Source: an uncultured Mycoplasmatota bacterium
GTDB taxonomy: Bacteria; Bacillota_I; Bacilli_A; RF39; UBA660
DNA: 7,080 nucleotides
Direction of reading: 5' to 3'
Assembly: GCA_947384645.1 (NCBI GenBank)
Contig: CANDHX010000071.1
Location: 1-7,080, forward strand
Shown here: in pieces, positions 1 to 5,833 of the stretch
How positions within the stretch are numbered: the first letter of the stretch is position 1
Layout of the letters: every line of letters begins with the position of its first letter
Translations under genes and position numbers: made by a program
Notes under the pieces: model-generated
What the model saw: only the letters and a program-made list of their open reading frames with translations
Told to the model about the DNA's origin: nothing
Database searches by the model: none

Positions 1-206
1 TCTTAAAAGAAGAATCTTATTCTCTCGGTGTGGAGCACGGCATGGAAAAAGGTCGCACAGAAGGGATAAAGGAAGGTATAGAGCAAGGCATAGAAAAAAA
101 TCGCATAGAAAATGCTAAGGCTCTTATCGCTAATGGAGTAAATAAAGAGTTAGTAATAAAGACATTAAAATTAAACGATAACGAAATAAAACAGTTAGAA
201 ATATAA
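1..206 (+). CDS. C-terminal tail of an Rpn/PD-(D/E)XK-type transposase-like nuclease (5'-truncated by the window)
   Basis: The reading frame enters from outside the window (first full codon at base 3) and ends with TAA at 204-206, giving 67 residues. The visible part starts LKEESYSLGVEHGMEKG and continues with repeated charged G-I/M-E-K/Q-G units (GIKEGIEQGIEK), then a short helical segment ending NEIKQLEI. Such EKG-repeat tails followed by a helix of the type 'AKALIANGVNKELVIKTL' are characteristic of the C-terminus of the Rpn (recombination-promoting nuclease) / PD-(D/E)XK nuclease family transposases, which are often multicopy in Firmicutes and gut bacteria. The catalytic PD-(D/E)XK core would lie upstream and is not visible, so activity cannot be judged. 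Family assignment rests on the tail alone. Such genes tend to be repeated in a genome, which could explain a contig end here (inference). Confidence 0.7.
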   Translation, partial: LKEESYSLGVEHGMEKGRTEGIKEGIEQGIEKNRIENAKALIANGVNKELVIKTLKLNDNEIKQLEI

Positions 207-271
207 ACTCTAATTAAAGTTCGTTTTATATGAAATTATAAACAACATCAAAAGTAAATCTAAAAATAATT

Positions 272-310
272 AAAAAATTGACTAAAATTCGAATTTGAAG
301 TCAATTTTTT
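272..310 (+). terminator. AT-rich intrinsic terminator after the Rpn-type gene
   Basis: A 12-bp perfect inverted repeat pairs AAAAAATTGACT (272-283) with AGTCAATTTTTT (299-310). The T-run at 305-310 serves as the U tail and is followed by CTTT. The loop contains a further palindrome, AAATTCGAATTT (285-296), which could extend the hairpin. It lies 66 bases after the TAA at 204-206 and just upstream of the next promoter. The A-tract/T-tract symmetry means it could also work weakly on the other strand. Confidence 0.6.
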
Positions 311-312
311 CT

Positions 313-340
313 TTGAGAAAGACAAAAAAAGTGTTAAAAT
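313..340 (+). promoter_or_regulatory. Sigma-A-type promoter with extended -10 for the nuclease-peptidase unit
   Basis: A -35-like TTGAGA (313-318) is followed after 16 bases by TAAAAT (335-340), preceded by TGT (332-334), so the -10 is of the extended TGn type. A second -10-like box, TATAGT (344-349), lies just downstream. Transcription would start at about 347 and leave a leader of about 40 nt before the GTG at 388. This placement argues against start codons at 295, 313 or 331 for the nuclease. Confidence 0.5.
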
Positions 341-362
341 CTATTATAGTAGGTGGTATAAA

Positions 363-395
363 ATGGATATCGATAGGTGCAAGATTTGTGGCTAA
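363..395 (+). CDS. Possible 10-codon upstream ORF overlapping the nuclease start
   Basis: An ATG at 363 with a good ribosome binding site (AGGTGG at about 351-356, 6-base spacing) opens a 10-codon frame, MDIDRCKICG, ending with TAA at 393-395. It overlaps the proposed GTG start of the nuclease (388) in another frame. A ribosome finishing this peptide would stop within a few bases of that GTG, so translational coupling is plausible. The Cys-X2-Cys could be chance at this length. It could also be a non-coding coincidence, or the true start of a longer gene broken by a frameshift, although the nuclease family gives no support for such an N-terminus. Confidence 0.3.
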   Translation: MDIDRCKICG

Positions 396-1116
396 AAGAA
401 AGCAAAAGAATACTGCTAATATTGCAATTCCCTTAAGTTTAATCATCCTTTTAGGATTATCTTCATTTACGCCGATTGGAGATATGTTAAACGAACTAAT
501 ACAAAAAGTTCAAGGAAAATATAGCTATACTCTCGAATCTATTCCGGAATACGACGGACGTCCATACATAATTTTAAACGAAAATGAACCTTATTTTTCC
601 ATAAAAGACTATGACACATCATCCTCCTTTGAGGAATATAGTGAACTAGATTTCTTGGGTAGAGCAAGAGTCGCTGTATCGAATATCGGTTTAGACTTAA
701 TGCCAAAAGAAGAGCGTGGCTCAATCGGAATGATTAAACCTTCGGGTTGGCATACAGTCAAATACGATTTTGTCGACGGGAAATATTTATACAATAGATG
801 CCACCTAATAGGCTTTCAATTGACAGGCGAAAACGCCAACGAAAAAAACTTAATAACATGTACGAGAAGCATGAACACAGGAGTCATGCTCGACTACGAA
901 AACAAAGTAGCTAAATATATAAAGGATACAAAAAATCATGTCCTATACAGAGTAACACCTTTTTATAAAGAAAATGAGCTACTGGCAAGAGGTGTAGAAA
1001 TGGAAGCCATATCTATTGAAGATGAAGGTAAAGGGATAAAGTTCAATATCTTCGTCTACAACACGGAAAAGGGTGTTATAATAGATTACAAAACAGGAGA
1101 AAGTAAAGAAGAGTAG
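388..1116 (+). CDS. Membrane-anchored DNA/RNA non-specific endonuclease (EndA/NucA-like, beta-beta-alpha metal fold)
   Basis: Predicted to hydrolyse DNA and/or RNA without sequence preference, outside the membrane. From the GTG at 388 it has 242 residues: a basic start (AKRKQK), one hydrophobic segment (about residues 11-27, rich in I and L) acting as signal anchor, a linker, then the nuclease domain. The active-site region reads YNRCHLIGFQLTGENANEKNL; the His (residue 139) would be the general base, and the downstream Asn of NEKNL the expected metal ligand. The better known DRGH motif is replaced by NRCH, as I recall from a clostridial branch of this family. The C-terminal part (NHVLYRVTPFYKENELLARGVEMEA) also matches that branch. 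The open frame extends upstream to a TTG at 295, but that lies inside a terminator hairpin and before the promoter. GTG388 has AGGTG 8 bases upstream and is preferred, though not certain. The C39-like gene follows after 13 bases. Biological role (nutrient scavenging, DNA uptake or competition) is not shown by the sequence. Confidence 0.82.
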   Translation: MAKRKQKNTANIAIPLSLIILLGLSSFTPIGDMLNELIQKVQGKYSYTLESIPEYDGRPYIILNENEPYFSIKDYDTSSSFEEYSELDFLGRARVAVSNIGLDLMPKEERGSIGMIKPSGWHTVKYDFVDGKYLYNRCHLIGFQLTGENANEKNLITCTRSMNTGVMLDYENKVAKYIKDTKNHVLYRVTPFYKENELLARGVEMEAISIEDEGKGIKFNIFVYNTEKGVIIDYKTGESKEE

Positions 1117-1129
1117 GAAGGAAAAAATT

Positions 1130-1753
1130 ATGAAAGTACCATTGAGATTTCAAATTACAGAATACGACTGTGGAACAGTATCATTATTAAATGCTTTGAG
1201 CTATTTATTCGAAAGAGAAAATATGCCTTTAGAGCTAGTTAAGGAGATTTATAAATACACGATTAGTTGTCATACAGAAGATGGAGTTTTAGGAAAATCG
1301 GGAAAACAGAAAGAGAACATTAAAAATCTGATTAAATGGGCAACTGATTTAACAAAAAAGAAGGACTATGGTGTAAAGTTCACACGATGTGAACAAAGAG
1401 AAGTCAACATAGAAAATATCCGTTCATGTATAAAAAATAAAGGCGTCGTTTACGCTAAGACGTATAGGTGCCACGATATAAGTGAACACTATGTCATAAT
1501 TACTAGTTTAGATGAATCGAATGCTTATGTCTTTGACCCATATTTCTTAGACGAAAGACATTACGACATGGATTCAGATGTAAGCTTTATTTTCGATGAG
1601 CCATTTAGGTACAATAGAATTGTAAAATTAGAAAGATTATTATCGAATACAAAAAAAGATTTATCTCTAGGACGAACTGATGTACGTGAATGCATATTGA
1701 TAGAAAGAGTTAAAAAGCCTATAGAAGAAGACATGAATAAGAAGAAAAAATAG
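1130..1753 (+). CDS. Papain-like cysteine peptidase homologue (peptidase C39-like family)
   Basis: A 207-residue protein with no signal peptide or membrane segment, so probably cytoplasmic. Near the N-terminus, QITEYDCGTVSLLNAL has the C39-type signature: Gln8 as oxyanion-hole residue and Cys14 as nucleophile at the start of a helix. A His in SEHYVIITS (His120) and an Asp in YVFDPYF (Asp136) complete the expected Cys-His-Asp triad in the right order and spacing. The tail is Lys-rich (MNKKKK). C39 domains usually cleave double-glycine leaders of bacteriocins and are fused to ABC transporters. This one stands alone, with no transporter or leader-peptide gene in view, so peptidase activity and substrate are open; similar stand-alone proteins occur in clostridia from memory. 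The start is ATG at 1130 with GGAAGG at 1116-1121, overlapping the stop of the nuclease gene. The 13-base gap suggests co-transcription. Confidence 0.75.
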   Translation: MKVPLRFQITEYDCGTVSLLNALSYLFERENMPLELVKEIYKYTISCHTEDGVLGKSGKQKENIKNLIKWATDLTKKKDYGVKFTRCEQREVNIENIRSCIKNKGVVYAKTYRCHDISEHYVIITSLDESNAYVFDPYFLDERHYDMDSDVSFIFDEPFRYNRIVKLERLLSNTKKDLSLGRTDVRECILIERVKKPIEEDMNKKKK

Positions 1754-1767
1754 TATAATTTAAAAAT
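1750..1767 (+). repeat. 18-base direct repeat, copy 1
   Basis: ATAGTATAATTTAAAAAT occurs here, over the stop codon of the C39-like gene and the start of its terminator, and again exactly at 3799-3816. It contains a TATAAT box. It is AT-rich, so chance or a shared promoter/terminator-flank composition is possible. Confidence 0.45.
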
Positions 1768-1786
1768 TTAATATGTTATACTTTTT
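1752..1786 (+). terminator. Weak intrinsic terminator overlapping the stop codon of the C39-like gene
   Basis: AGTATAA (1752-1758) pairs with TTATACT (1776-1782), followed by a T-run (1782-1786). The left arm includes two bases of the TAG stop (1751-1753). The stem is 7 bp and AT-rich with a long loop, so read-through into the surface-protein gene is likely. The right arm also forms an extended -10 (see promoter at 1774-1782). Confidence 0.4.
1774..1782 (+). promoter_or_regulatory. Possible extended -10 promoter element for the surface-protein gene
   Basis: TGTTATACT (1774-1782) is TGn followed by TATACT, the same form as the TGTTAAAAT upstream of the nuclease. No -35 box is recognisable at 16-18 bases upstream, which an extended -10 may tolerate. 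A start at about 1788-1790 would give a leader of about 33 nt that includes the ribosome binding site AAGGAGGG (1805-1812). The overlap with a terminator arm makes it ambiguous. Confidence 0.3.
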
Positions 1787-1821
1787 ATTGTAGAGAATAC
1801 TTTGAAGGAGGGAAATAAAAA

Positions 1822-3633
1822 ATGGAAGAACAACAAAATAAACATTTAAATAGAAAAATGATTATCTTTATAGTTGGGTTATCTTTAACTATATTTGGCT
1901 TTGGTATGATTACTTATTCTTTCTTTAGTACATCAATAGATGCAGATAATCTAGAAGCAGTGATAGATGTAGGAACCATGAAAGTGAAATTTGCTGATGG
2001 AAATTCTACAATAAATGAAAGACTCATGTTAGAAGAAGAAATAGTAAAAGAATTTACTATAGAAAACACGGGAGATCTAGATGCAGAAATAAATATAGAA
2101 TGGCTAGACTTAATCAACACATATATGCTTGGAAGCTTAACTTATACATTAGAGAAATCGGAAGAAAAAATTACAGGTTATGAAGAGATACTATCAAAAA
2201 CAGAAGTACCAGTGTCTAATACAGAATATTCATATACGCTAATACCGGATTTACAAATACCAACAGGAAAGACATATTATTATAGACTGAGAATAAAACT
2301 AAATGATTTAACAGTAAACCAAAATGAGGATATAAATGCCATACTATCTACTAAATTTAATGCAACGCCAGTATCGAGTGATAGAAGTTATACATTAGAA
2401 ATAGACCCAAATGGGGGAATATTAGATAGTAACTCTAATATACAAATAGAAAACAAGAAAGCAGGCGAAGTTCTTAATATAAGTGTTCCAACAAGATCAG
2501 GTGCAATATTTAAAGGATGGTCTATTTCTGGATATGGGAGCAACATAAGTGAAAATACTTTTACTATGGGAAAATCAAATACAAAATTAATAGCAAAATG
2601 GCTAGAATTTAATGCTGTAAAAGCAGTAAACAACATATTAAAAGGAAAATTACCCGAAGGTTTCCAAAATGACACTCCGAATTTTTCTTTGGTTGCGACA
2701 ACAAATGAAGGAGTATATGCTATGGAAGATGATTATGGAATGTCATATTACTATAGGGGAGCTTCAACCAATAATTATGTCAAATTCGGCAAGTGGGCTG
2801 ATATTTCTGCAAATAGCACTAGAAGAGGAAAAGATATGTATTGGAGAATCATAAGAATAAATGGAGATGGAAGTGTACGAGTGAGATATGATGGTATCGA
2901 AGCTTATCCAAATGGTAAAAGCGATGCAAATAAATATACCACATCACTTGCTTTTAATAGTAATACTTCTGATGCAAAATATTTAGGGTGGATGTATAGC
3001 CCTGCTGGTTCTACTCATTCAACAAGTAAAATAGAAGCTCAAACAAATACAGTAAGTTCAAACGCAAAAAAAACAATTGATTCTTGGTACGAAACAAATT
3101 TTAAGAACCAAGAATGTGAGCAATTTATTGCAGACAAAATATTTTGTAATGATAGAAGCACTCCATACGCTGAAGATGAAACAAGCGTTGGTTATGGGAC
3201 AATTAGTACACAATACGGAGCTCATAAGAGAATATTGGGATATGATAGTCCCAAACCGAAATTTAAATGCCCAAATAAAAACGATGCATTTACTGTAAAT
3301 GATAATATTTATGGTAACAATGCTTTAACATATCCAGTAGGACTAATAACAGCAGATGAACTGATAACTGCAGGAACATATTTTAACGCTACAAATAAAA
3401 ATTTTTATTTATATGGTGGATATAACAGTTGGACTATGTCCCCATTCGAACTATATCAATCAGCATGGCCAGGAATGTTTTATATGGATAGTAATGGGGG
3501 AGCATATAGCACATCATGTCATAATGGTGGATATCTTTCTCCAGTAATAAACCTCACATCAGAATATTTTAAAACCTTAATAGGTATTGGCACAATAGAA
3601 GATCCTTTTAGAGAAAGTAATATAGAACCTTAA
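1822..3633 (+). CDS. Membrane-anchored surface protein with TasA-like N-domain, InlB B-type repeat and DUF6273-like C-domain
   Basis: A 603-residue protein, probably exposed on the cell surface. One hydrophobic segment (about residues 13-35) follows a Lys/Arg-containing start, acting as a signal anchor or uncleaved signal. Residues about 40-185 form a beta-rich region (DVGTMKVKF, VKEFTIENTGDLDAEINIEW) like TasA/camelysin-type secreted proteins. Residues about 189-260 are one InlB B-type (Listeria-Bacteroides) repeat, with the hallmarks IDPNGG, KGWS and a closing AKW. Residues about 296-595 form a Trp/Tyr/Gly-rich domain with YYYRGA, MYWRIIRINGDGSVRVRY, ALTYPVGLITADE, SWTMSP and GGYLSPVINL. 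This resembles DUF6273-like domains found in many paralogous secreted proteins of uncultured gut Firmicutes. It has four Cys (433, 442, 483, 566). No LPXTG sorting motif is seen. The start is ATG at 1822 with AAGGAGGG 9 bases upstream. A role in adhesion or matrix formation is only a guess. Confidence 0.7.
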   Translation: MEEQQNKHLNRKMIIFIVGLSLTIFGFGMITYSFFSTSIDADNLEAVIDVGTMKVKFADGNSTINERLMLEEEIVKEFTIENTGDLDAEINIEWLDLINTYMLGSLTYTLEKSEEKITGYEEILSKTEVPVSNTEYSYTLIPDLQIPTGKTYYYRLRIKLNDLTVNQNEDINAILSTKFNATPVSSDRSYTLEIDPNGGILDSNSNIQIENKKAGEVLNISVPTRSGAIFKGWSISGYGSNISENTFTMGKSNTKLIAKWLEFNAVKAVNNILKGKLPEGFQNDTPNFSLVATTNEGVYAMEDDYGMSYYYRGASTNNYVKFGKWADISANSTRRGKDMYWRIIRINGDGSVRVRYDGIEAYPNGKSDANKYTTSLAFNSNTSDAKYLGWMYSPAGSTHSTSKIEAQTNTVSSNAKKTIDSWYETNFKNQECEQFIADKIFCNDRSTPYAEDETSVGYGTISTQYGAHKRILGYDSPKPKFKCPNKNDAFTVNDNIYGNNALTYPVGLITADELITAGTYFNATNKNFYLYGGYNSWTMSPFELYQSAWPGMFYMDSNGGAYSTSCHNGGYLSPVINLTSEYFKTLIGIGTIEDPFRESNIEP

Positions 3634-3653
3634 AAGCATTCAAAGGTTCTTTG
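3624..3653 (+). terminator. Possible weak terminator hairpin across the stop of the surface-protein gene
   Basis: AGAACCTT (3624-3631) pairs perfectly with AAGGTTCT (3643-3650) around an 11-base loop, followed by TT and G. The left arm includes the last codons and the first base of the TAA. The T-tail is poor, so it may instead be a 3'-end stability hairpin upstream of the better terminator at 3689-3713. Confidence 0.3.
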
Positions 3654-3688
3654 TCAAATAGTGTTGGTGAAGAACAATGAACTTAGGT

Positions 3689-3713
3689 AGGATGACCTTC
3701 TGGTCATCCTTTT
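3689..3713 (+). terminator. Intrinsic terminator for the surface-protein transcript
   Basis: A 9-bp perfect stem, AGGATGACC (3689-3697) with GGTCATCCT (3702-3710), closes a TTCT loop and is followed by TTT (3711-3713). It is 56 bases after the stop at 3631-3633. The stem is GC-rich for this DNA; the U tail is short. Confidence 0.7.
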
Positions 3714-3755
3714 AAGATACCTTTAACAAGAAATATTCTAGACATCGAAGTGGCT

Positions 3756-3792
3756 AAACGAGGAAAAGTCGAATAGGCTTTTCCTCGTTTTT
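3756..3792 (+). terminator. Strong intrinsic terminator upstream of the S10 operon
   Basis: AAACGAGGAAAAG (3756-3768) pairs with CTTTTCCTCGTTT (3778-3790). A U-G and a C-G pair (3769/3777, 3770/3776) extend the stem to 15 bp with a GAATA loop. T's at 3788-3792 give the tail. It is the second strong terminator within 70 bases and has no gene of its own in view. It shields the rpsJ promoter from upstream transcription. Confidence 0.8.
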
Positions 3793-3798
3793 GATAAG

Positions 3799-3816
3799 AT
3801 AGTATAATTTAAAAAT
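3799..3816 (+). repeat. 18-base direct repeat, copy 2
   Basis: This is an exact second copy of the 18-mer at 1750-1767. It lies between the strong terminator (3756-3792) and the rpsJ promoter. It contains TATAAT (3803-3808) without a good -35 box, so an extra weak promoter for rpsJ is possible but not supported. Confidence 0.45.
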
Positions 3817-3867
3817 AAAGATAAAAATTTTTTCTTTTCACTTTTTAAAATTTTTAGCAAAAAATAC

Positions 3868-3896
3868 TTGAAACTCCCTTAATTATGCCGTATAAT
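3868..3896 (+). promoter_or_regulatory. Sigma-A promoter of the S10 ribosomal-protein operon
   Basis: TTGAAA (3868-3873) and TATAAT (3891-3896) are separated by exactly 17 bases, one mismatch from consensus overall. A/T tracts at about 3808-3865 lie upstream and could act as an UP element, as expected for a strongly expressed, growth-rate-linked operon. Transcription would start at about 3902-3904, giving a leader of about 130 nt before rpsJ. Confidence 0.85.
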
Positions 3897-3902
3897 GGGT
3901 AT

Positions 3903-4026
3903 TGGTTTGACTGGCTTAGATGTGCGAGGTTGCTGATACGCTACGATGAGTTGATAAGAAATTATCGTAAAATATCAGGTAATTCACACGGAGCAAGTTT
4001 ATACTAGATGTAAACGAAGGGAGGAC
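3903..4026 (+). ncRNA. Structured 5' leader of the S10 operon, candidate ribosomal-protein autoregulatory element
   Basis: The leader contains nested helices. CTGATA (3933-3938) pairs with TATCAG (3973-3978). Inside it, TACGATGA (3942-3949) pairs with TTATCGTA (3962-3969, one G-U). Outside, TGTG (3921-3924) can pair with CACA (3985-3988), and TTGC (3930-3933) with GCAA (3993-3996) as an alternative or pseudoknot. GATAA/GAAA/TTATC (3953-3966) is a competing GNRA-capped hairpin. The blocks GTGCGAGGTTGCTGATAC and CACGGAGCAAG resemble, from memory, a conserved motif upstream of rpsJ in other Firmicutes. In E. coli the S10 leader is the target of L4; whether L4 or another protein binds here is inference. 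No terminator hairpin is seen inside the leader, so control at translation or mRNA stability would be likelier than attenuation. Confidence 0.55.
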
Positions 4027-4032
4027 ATGCAA

Positions 4033-4344
4033 ATGTCAAATAACACAATCCGTATTAGACTAAAAGCATTTGACCACAGACTTTTGGACAATGCTTGCAG
4101 TAAAATACTAGAAACTGTGAAAAGAACTGGAGGAGAAGTATCTGGCCCAGTACCACTTCCAACTGAAATTGAGAAGATTACTGTACTAAGAGCTGTTCAC
4201 AAGTACAAAGATTCGAGAGAACAATTCGAACGTCGTACACACAACAGACTCATAGATATTAAGAATCCAAGTAAAGAGACAATCGATGCAATGCATCGCT
4301 TAGACTTACCAAGCGGCGTTGGAATCGAAATCAAAACAAAATAA
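4033..4344 (+). CDS. rpsJ: 30S ribosomal protein S10 (NusE)
   Basis: S10 is a head-domain protein of the 30S subunit and also serves as NusE in transcription antitermination with NusB. The 103 residues match the family in length. Visible signatures are [14 protein letters not shown] near the start, the GPVPLPT loop (38-44), [16 protein letters not shown] (about 61-76) and the closing [13 protein letters not shown]. Two in-frame ATGs exist. ATG4033 is chosen because the Shine-Dalgarno AAGGGAGG (4017-4024) is 8 bases away, while ATG4027 would be only 2 bases away; [10 protein letters not shown] is also a normal S10 start. It is the first gene of the S10 operon, and rplC follows after 15 bases. 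Confidence 0.97.
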   Translation: MSNNTIRIRLKAFDHRLLDNACSKILETVKRTGGEVSGPVPLPTEIEKITVLRAVHKYKDSREQFERRTHNRLIDIKNPSKETIDAMHRLDLPSGVGIEIKTK

Positions 4345-4359
4345 AACGGAGGTATTTAG

Positions 4360-5184
4360 ATGAAGAAAGGAATCTTAGGTCGTAAGGCTGGGATGACCCA
4401 AGTCTTTACGAAAGAAGGAAAAGTTATTCCTGTCACTGTCATAGAAGTTGAACCAAACATCGTAACTCAAGTCAAGACAAAAGAGACTGACGGATACGAA
4501 GCTGTTCAATTGGGAATAGTAGACAGAAAAAGTAAAAATGCTACTAAAGCTAGCATCGGCCATGCTAAAAAGGCTAATACAAATCCTAAGCGCTACTTAA
4601 AAGAAATCAGAGACATCAATGTTGCTGACTATGCGCTAGGTCAAACTTTGACTGCAAGCGTATTTGCTGCAGGTGAACTTGTTGATGTCACAGGAACATC
4701 TAAAGGAAAAGGTTTCCAAGGTGTTATTAAAAGACATGGACAAAGTGAAGGACCAAAAACACACGGTTCTAGATATCATAGAAGACCGGGTTCAATGGGT
4801 ACTATGCGTCCAATGCGTGTCTTAAAAGGTAAAAAACTTGCTGGACATATGGGTAACGAAACAGTTACAGTTCAAAACTTAGAAATAATTGAAGTTAACG
4901 AAAAAGAAAATTATATTCTAGTTAGTGGAAATATTCCAGGACCAAAAAATTCTTTAGTTTTAATTAGAACTGCAGTTAAAGGAGGAACTGTTACTCCAAA
5001 AGAAATAGTTTCATATGAAGAAACAGCTGAAGAAATTATCGATTCTTCTACAGAAGTCGAACCAACAGTTGTAGAAGAGACTTCAGTTGAAACAGAAACT
5101 GAAACTATTAAAGAGGAAAACACTCCTACAGAAACTCCAGAATCTACTGAAGAACCCGAAGAGAAAGACGAAGCTGAAGCTTAA
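4360..5184 (+). CDS. rplC: 50S ribosomal protein L3 with a long acidic C-terminal tail
   Basis: L3 is an early-assembly 50S protein that binds 23S rRNA near the peptidyl-transferase centre. Residues 1-209 are a full L3: [15 protein letters not shown] at the start, then [12 protein letters not shown] (about 115-126), then the central loop [17 protein letters not shown] (about 135-151) and [11 protein letters not shown]. Family members are usually about 205-215 residues; this one has 274. The extra 65 residues (210-274) hold 22 Glu and 2 Asp but only 3 Lys, mixed with Thr, Ser, Val and Pro, and look disordered. There is no hydrophobic segment. The tail is in frame, with no sign of a frameshift, and rplD has its own binding site after it. 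The start has GGAGG at 4348-4352, 7 bases upstream. Confidence 0.96.
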   Translation: MKKGILGRKAGMTQVFTKEGKVIPVTVIEVEPNIVTQVKTKETDGYEAVQLGIVDRKSKNATKASIGHAKKANTNPKRYLKEIRDINVADYALGQTLTASVFAAGELVDVTGTSKGKGFQGVIKRHGQSEGPKTHGSRYHRRPGSMGTMRPMRVLKGKKLAGHMGNETVTVQNLEIIEVNEKENYILVSGNIPGPKNSLVLIRTAVKGGTVTPKEIVSYEETAEEIIDSSTEVEPTVVEETSVETETETIKEENTPTETPESTEEPEEKDEAEA

Positions 5185-5209
5185 TCTTTGGTGAAAGGAG
5201 AACTTTAAT

Positions 5210-5833
5210 ATGAAAAAAACTAATGTAATTAACCTTAAAGGTGAAAATGTTAAAGAATTAAAACTAAATGAAAATATTTTTGGAATAGAACCAAATGATA
5301 TAGTCTTAAAGAAAGCTATCAAATTACAATTAGATTCATTAAGACAAGGAACTGCCAAAGTAAAAAATAGAAGAGAAGTATCCGGTGGTGGACGCAAACC
5401 TTACCGTCAAAAAGGTACAGGTAATGCTCGTCAAGGTTCTATCCGTGCTACACAATATAGACACGGCGGAATCGTCTTTGGACCAACTCCAAGAGACTAC
5501 GGTTTCAAATCTAACCGCAAAGAAAAAGCTTTGGCAATGAAGTCAGCACTATCTCATAAGTTACTCGATGACGAATTGTACATCATCGACTCCCTTGAGA
5601 TTGTTGATATGAAAACTAAGACAGTTAAAGAGCTAATTAAAACATTAAAATTAGAAGGAAAAGTATTATTCGTAACCGATAATGATGCCGAAAAGTTATA
5701 TATGGCTACTCGCAACTTAGGTTATGCCGATACAGTTATGGCTTCTGATTTAAGCGTTTTAGATATCGTCAATTCTGATACGATTGTATTCGACGAAAAA
5801 GCTATTAACTACATTGAGGAGGCGCTTAACTAA
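5210..5833 (+). CDS. rplD: 50S ribosomal protein L4
   Basis: L4 binds 23S rRNA domain I and sends an extended loop into the exit tunnel. That loop is visible as GGGRKPYRQKGTGNARQGS (59-77), followed by RHGGIVFGPTPRDYGFK. The region around YRQKGTG is where macrolide-resistance changes fall in other bacteria; nothing unusual is seen in it. The 207 residues are normal length. In E. coli L4 also represses its own operon. The start is ATG at 5210 with AAAGGAG 9 bases upstream (5194-5200). The stop TAA overlaps the ATG of rplW by one base, suggesting coupled translation. Confidence 0.97.
   Translation: MKKTNVINLKGENVKELKLNENIFGIEPNDIVLKKAIKLQLDSLRQGTAKVKNRREVSGGGRKPYRQKGTGNARQGSIRATQYRHGGIVFGPTPRDYGFKSNRKEKALAMKSALSHKLLDDELYIIDSLEIVDMKTKTVKELIKTLKLEGKVLFVTDNDAEKLYMATRNLGYADTVMASDLSVLDIVNSDTIVFDEKAINYIEEALN

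Noticed and set aside
295..387. Longer nuclease start at TTG 295 (31 extra residues)
   Set aside because: The TTG lies inside the terminator hairpin (272-310) and upstream of the likely promoter, with no ribosome binding site. GTG388 with AGGTG at 8 bases and a membrane anchor right after it fits better.
539..794. Minus-strand open frames inside the nuclease gene, and similar ones within the surface protein, L3, L4 and L2 genes
   Set aside because: They lack ribosome binding sites and recognisable domains and lie wholly over well-supported genes, so they are shadows of the real frames.
3677..3715. Twelve-codon frame starting at the ATG in 3677-3679
   Set aside because: It has no convincing ribosome binding site and most of it is the terminator hairpin 3689-3713.
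4027..4032. Alternative rpsJ start at ATG 4027
   Set aside because: Only 2 bases separate it from the Shine-Dalgarno sequence, against 8 for ATG 4033, and S10 proteins normally begin close to the IRIRLKAF block.
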